Positions 6,002-7,860 of a stretch of DNA of 7,860 nt are shown piece after piece. The DNA is from Ruminiclostridium sp. Lineage in GTDB: Bacteria > Bacillota_A > Clostridia > Oscillospirales > Oscillospiraceae. The notes below the pieces were generated by a model. It worked only from the letters and a program-made list of their open reading frames with translations. It was not told where the DNA came from and did no database searches. A program made the position numbers and the translations under genes. The stretch's first letter is position 1, and each line of letters starts with the position of its first letter. The DNA lies in NCBI GenBank assembly GCA_017521345.1, contig JAFXCU010000163.1, forward strand, positions 1 to 7,860. Reading direction: 5' to 3'.

Positions 6002-7369
6002 ATGCTGAAAAAACGAGACAAACGGCCCATCGACATGGTCCATGGGCCCCTCCTCCCCAATATCATCCGGTTCGCCATCCCCCTGATGCTCACCGGTGTT
6101 CTCCAACTGCTGTTCAATGCCTGCGACATGATCGTGGTGGGCAAGTTCGCCGGCAGCGATCCCCTGGCTGCGGTGGGCTCTACCACCGCCCTGACCAACC
6201 TGCTGGTGAACGCCTTCATGGGCCTGTCCGTAGGCGTCAACGTTCTGGCTGCCCACGCTCTGGGAGCCCAGGACCGGGAGATGAGCCAGAAGGTGGTCCA
6301 CACCGCCGTGACCATGAGCCTCATCTGCGGCACCCTCCTGGCCATTCTGGGCGTCAGCGTCTGCCGGGTCTGCCTGGTGGCCATGGACACCCCCAAAAAG
6401 GTCCTGGATCTAGCCGTCCTCTATATGAGAATCTTTTTCTGCGGCATGCCCATCATCATGCTCTATAACTTTGCCAGCGCCCTCCTCCGGGCCCAGGGCA
6501 ACACCAAGCAGCCCCTCATTTACCTTTCCATCGCCGGTGTCATCAACGTGGCTCTGAACCTGGTGCTGGTCATCGTCTTCCACCTGTCCGTGGCGGGCGT
6601 GGCCATTGCCACGGTGGTGTCCCAGGGTGTCTCCGCCGCTCTGGTCCTGCGGTACCTCCACAAGCAGGAGGGCCCCTGCCATCTGGACTTCAAGAAGCTG
6701 ACCATCGATCTGGGGGTGGTGAAGAAAACCTTCCAGATCGGCATTCCCGCCAGCTTCAACGGCATCATGTTCTCCCTGTCCAACGTGCAGATCCAGTCGG
6801 CCATCAACTCCTTCGGCCCCTCTGCCATGGCGGGCAGCGCTGCCGCCGCCAACCTGGAGGGCTTCATCTACCTGGCCGCCAACGCCTTCCACCAGGCCGC
6901 CATCAACTTCACCGGCCAGAACGTGGGCGCAGGACGACACGAGCGAATCAGCAAGGTGGTCCTCACCTGCTGTGTGGTCTCGGCCCTGGTGGCCGGGGTC
7001 TTGGGCGCAGGCGTCTATCTCTGCGGCCAGCCCCTCCTGGGTCTCTACACCGAGACCGCCTCGGACATCGCCTTTGGCATGACCCGCCTGCAGATCATCG
7101 CCCTGACCTACCCCCTCTGCGGCCTCATGGACACCATGGTAGGCGCCCTGCGGGGCATGGGCTTTTCCATGGTCCCCACCCTGATCTCCGTGGTGGGTGT
7201 CTGCGGCCTGCGCATCCTGTGGCTCCACACCATCTTCGCCTGGACCCCCACCGTGGAAGTCCTGTTCCTCTCCTACCCCGTCACCTGGGTGGTCACCGGC
7301 CTGGTCCAGTTCTTCTGTTTTGTGTATATCCGAAAAAAGCACTTCGCTATTCAGGAAACGACAGAATGA
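6002..7369 (+). CDS. MATE-family efflux transporter
   Basis: A 455-residue, 12-span inner-membrane exporter of the multidrug and toxin extrusion family, which uses a Na+ or H+ gradient to expel organic cations and other small molecules. The two homologous halves are visible. The first starts at FAIPLMLTGVLQLLFNACDMIVVGKFAG (24-51) and contains SVGVNVLAAHALGAQD (76-91). The second starts at FQIGIPASFNGIMFSLSNVQIQSAINSFG (244-272) and contains the matching NFTGQNVGAGR (302-312). LLRAQGNTKQP (161-171) is also typical. Length and topology are normal, and the gene looks intact. The SD AAGGAG (5989-5994) lies 7 nt before the ATG. It follows the DUF2804 gene by 60 nt across a terminator and is closed by its own terminator. 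The substrate cannot be predicted from sequence. Confidence 0.93.
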   Translation: MLKKRDKRPIDMVHGPLLPNIIRFAIPLMLTGVLQLLFNACDMIVVGKFAGSDPLAAVGSTTALTNLLVNAFMGLSVGVNVLAAHALGAQDREMSQKVVHTAVTMSLICGTLLAILGVSVCRVCLVAMDTPKKVLDLAVLYMRIFFCGMPIIMLYNFASALLRAQGNTKQPLIYLSIAGVINVALNLVLVIVFHLSVAGVAIATVVSQGVSAALVLRYLHKQEGPCHLDFKKLTIDLGVVKKTFQIGIPASFNGIMFSLSNVQIQSAINSFGPSAMAGSAAAANLEGFIYLAANAFHQAAINFTGQNVGAGRHERISKVVLTCCVVSALVAGVLGAGVYLCGQPLLGLYTETASDIAFGMTRLQIIALTYPLCGLMDTMVGALRGMGFSMVPTLISVVGVCGLRILWLHTIFAWTPTVEVLFLSYPVTWVVTGLVQFFCFVYIRKKHFAIQETTE

Positions 7370-7370
7370 T

Positions 7371-7408
7371 AAAAAAGTTCCGGAATCTTCGAGATTCCGG
7401 AACTTTTT
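7371..7408. terminator. Strong intrinsic terminator after the MATE gene
   Basis: A perfect inverted repeat pairs 7372-7388 with 7392-7408 around a TCG loop. The core AGTTCCGGAATCT/AGATTCCGGAACT is flanked by an A-run on the left (7371-7376) and a T-run on the right (7404-7408), so it could also act leftward. It begins 2 nt after the MATE stop codon and isolates the methyltransferase gene from it. Confidence 0.93.
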
Positions 7409-7448
7409 CTGCTTCAATATTACCACATTTTGGCCCAAATTTCAAGTC

Positions 7449-7477
7449 TTGTCCTTTTTTCCGTTCTGGTGTATTCA
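7449..7477 (+). promoter_or_regulatory. Possible promoter for the methyltransferase gene
   Basis: TTGTCC (7449-7454) and TATTCA (7472-7477) are 17 nt apart in the AT-rich gap between the terminator and the next gene. Both boxes are imperfect, and the predicted start near 7484 would leave a leader of only about 13 nt. A promoter is expected here because of the strong terminator upstream, but these exact boxes are a weak call. Confidence 0.3.
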
Positions 7478-7496
7478 AAATAGAGAGGTGATGCAA

Positions 7497-7860
7497 ATGA
7501 AAGAAAACATGACCGCTCTGGTGAGTTCCTTTGCCCGGGCCTGGCACACGGAGCACACACTGCTGCCCGTCCACCGGGACACTCTGGCCCGGCAGCTGCT
7601 GGGGAGCGACTATGATGTGATCGCCCGGCACATGGCCCAGGGGATCGACTATTTCTGCCCGGACTTTTCCGGCAGTGAAGACGAGTCGCTGGCCCACATC
7701 GTGACCCGTCATCTGGCCCCCACCCCTCTGGGCCGAGGGGCCTTCTGGGAGGATTCCCTCCGCACCGCCGTCCCCCTGGGGACCACCCAGGTCCTCCTCC
7801 TGGGGGCAGGGTATGACACCTTCCCCTACCGTCAGCCAGACTGGGCCCAGGACTTGACCA
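7497..7860 (+). CDS. SAM-dependent methyltransferase, leucine carboxyl methyltransferase type (3' end outside window)
   Basis: The first 121 codons of a class I methyltransferase running off the right edge. The N-terminal part is an alpha-helical cap: MTALVSSFARAWHTE (5-19), then IVTRHLAPTPLGRGAFWEDSL, like the region that names the bacterial LCM-type family. The S-adenosylmethionine motif I is VLLLGAGYDTFPYR, matching the family form L-G-A-G-x-D-T-x-x-Y-R. In eukaryotes the family methylates the PP2A C-terminal leucine; bacterial members mostly modify small molecules or have unknown targets, so no substrate is assigned. Start chosen at 7497 because the purine-rich SD AGAGAGGTG (7482-7490) is too close to the in-frame ATG at 7491 but well placed for 7497. 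It stands behind a strong terminator, so it is probably transcribed on its own or heads a new operon. Confidence 0.85.
   Translation, partial: MKENMTALVSSFARAWHTEHTLLPVHRDTLARQLLGSDYDVIARHMAQGIDYFCPDFSGSEDESLAHIVTRHLAPTPLGRGAFWEDSLRTAVPLGTTQVLLLGAGYDTFPYRQPDWAQDLT

Noticed and set aside
6410..7438. Long minus-strand open frame opposite the MATE gene
   Set aside because: It runs through the terminator at 7371-7408 and encodes a low-complexity G/D/H-rich protein; the MATE frame is unmistakable.
1..7860. CRISPR array, insertion sequence, tRNA, attachment site or phage-like cassette
   Set aside because: No spaced direct repeats, transposase or integrase frames, terminal inverted repeats or tRNA-like folds were seen; every plus- or minus-strand stretch is explained by the genes and short gaps listed.

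Overview
The window looks like chromosomal sequence from a GC-rich member of the Clostridia, most likely a gut Oscillospiraceae/Ruminococcaceae-type Firmicute. The basis is strong AGGAGG-type ribosome binding sites, GC-rich third codon positions, AT-rich promoters of the TTGACA/TATAAT type, intrinsic terminators with T-runs, and a set of protein families (clostridial guanine deaminase, a divergent clostridial PurC, YwaF-like membrane protein, EcsC family, DUF2804, MATE) typical of that group. This placement is inferred from gene content and style, not from a marker gene. There is no rRNA, tRNA, CRISPR array, transposase, phage gene or obvious recent insertion.

Layout. (1) Positions 1-3075, plus strand: a four-gene run, probably one operon, with the 5' end outside the window. 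It holds the C-terminal two thirds of a guanine deaminase (guaD), a small VOC/glyoxalase-fold protein with a C-terminal helix-turn-helix-like tail, a polytopic YwaF/TIGR02206-type membrane protein, and an alpha/beta hydrolase of the monoacylglycerol lipase/lysophospholipase type. Gene junctions are a 4-base ATGA overlap, 15 nt and 13 nt. The run ends at a perfect hairpin (3093-3130) that can stop transcription in both directions. (2) Positions 3143-3832, minus strand: a stand-alone purC (SAICAR synthetase), convergent with the first operon. (3) Positions 3839-4108: an AT-rich divergent control region with an extended -10 promoter for purC and a TTGACT/TATACT promoter for the rightward genes. 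The rightward promoter carries a perfect 6-3-6 palindrome between its -35 and -10. (4) Positions 4109-7369, plus strand: an EcsC-family protein, a DUF2804 protein 15 nt behind it, an intrinsic terminator, and a MATE-family exporter, closed by a second strong terminator (7371-7408). (5) From 7497 to the window edge: the N-terminal part of a leucine carboxyl methyltransferase-type SAM-dependent methyltransferase.

How the genes work together. GuaD (guanine to xanthine) and PurC (step of de novo IMP synthesis) are both purine enzymes, but they sit in separate, convergent transcription units, so there is no sign of co-regulation. The YwaF-like protein and the lipase-like hydrolase are translationally adjacent and could both act on lipids; this is inference. 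EcsC and DUF2804 form a tight two-gene unit of unknown function. Most of the window is ordinary core or near-core chromosome. I do not see an obvious new defence, mobile or biosynthetic system; the most testable points are the palindromic promoter, the YwaF/lipase pair and the EcsC-DUF2804 unit.
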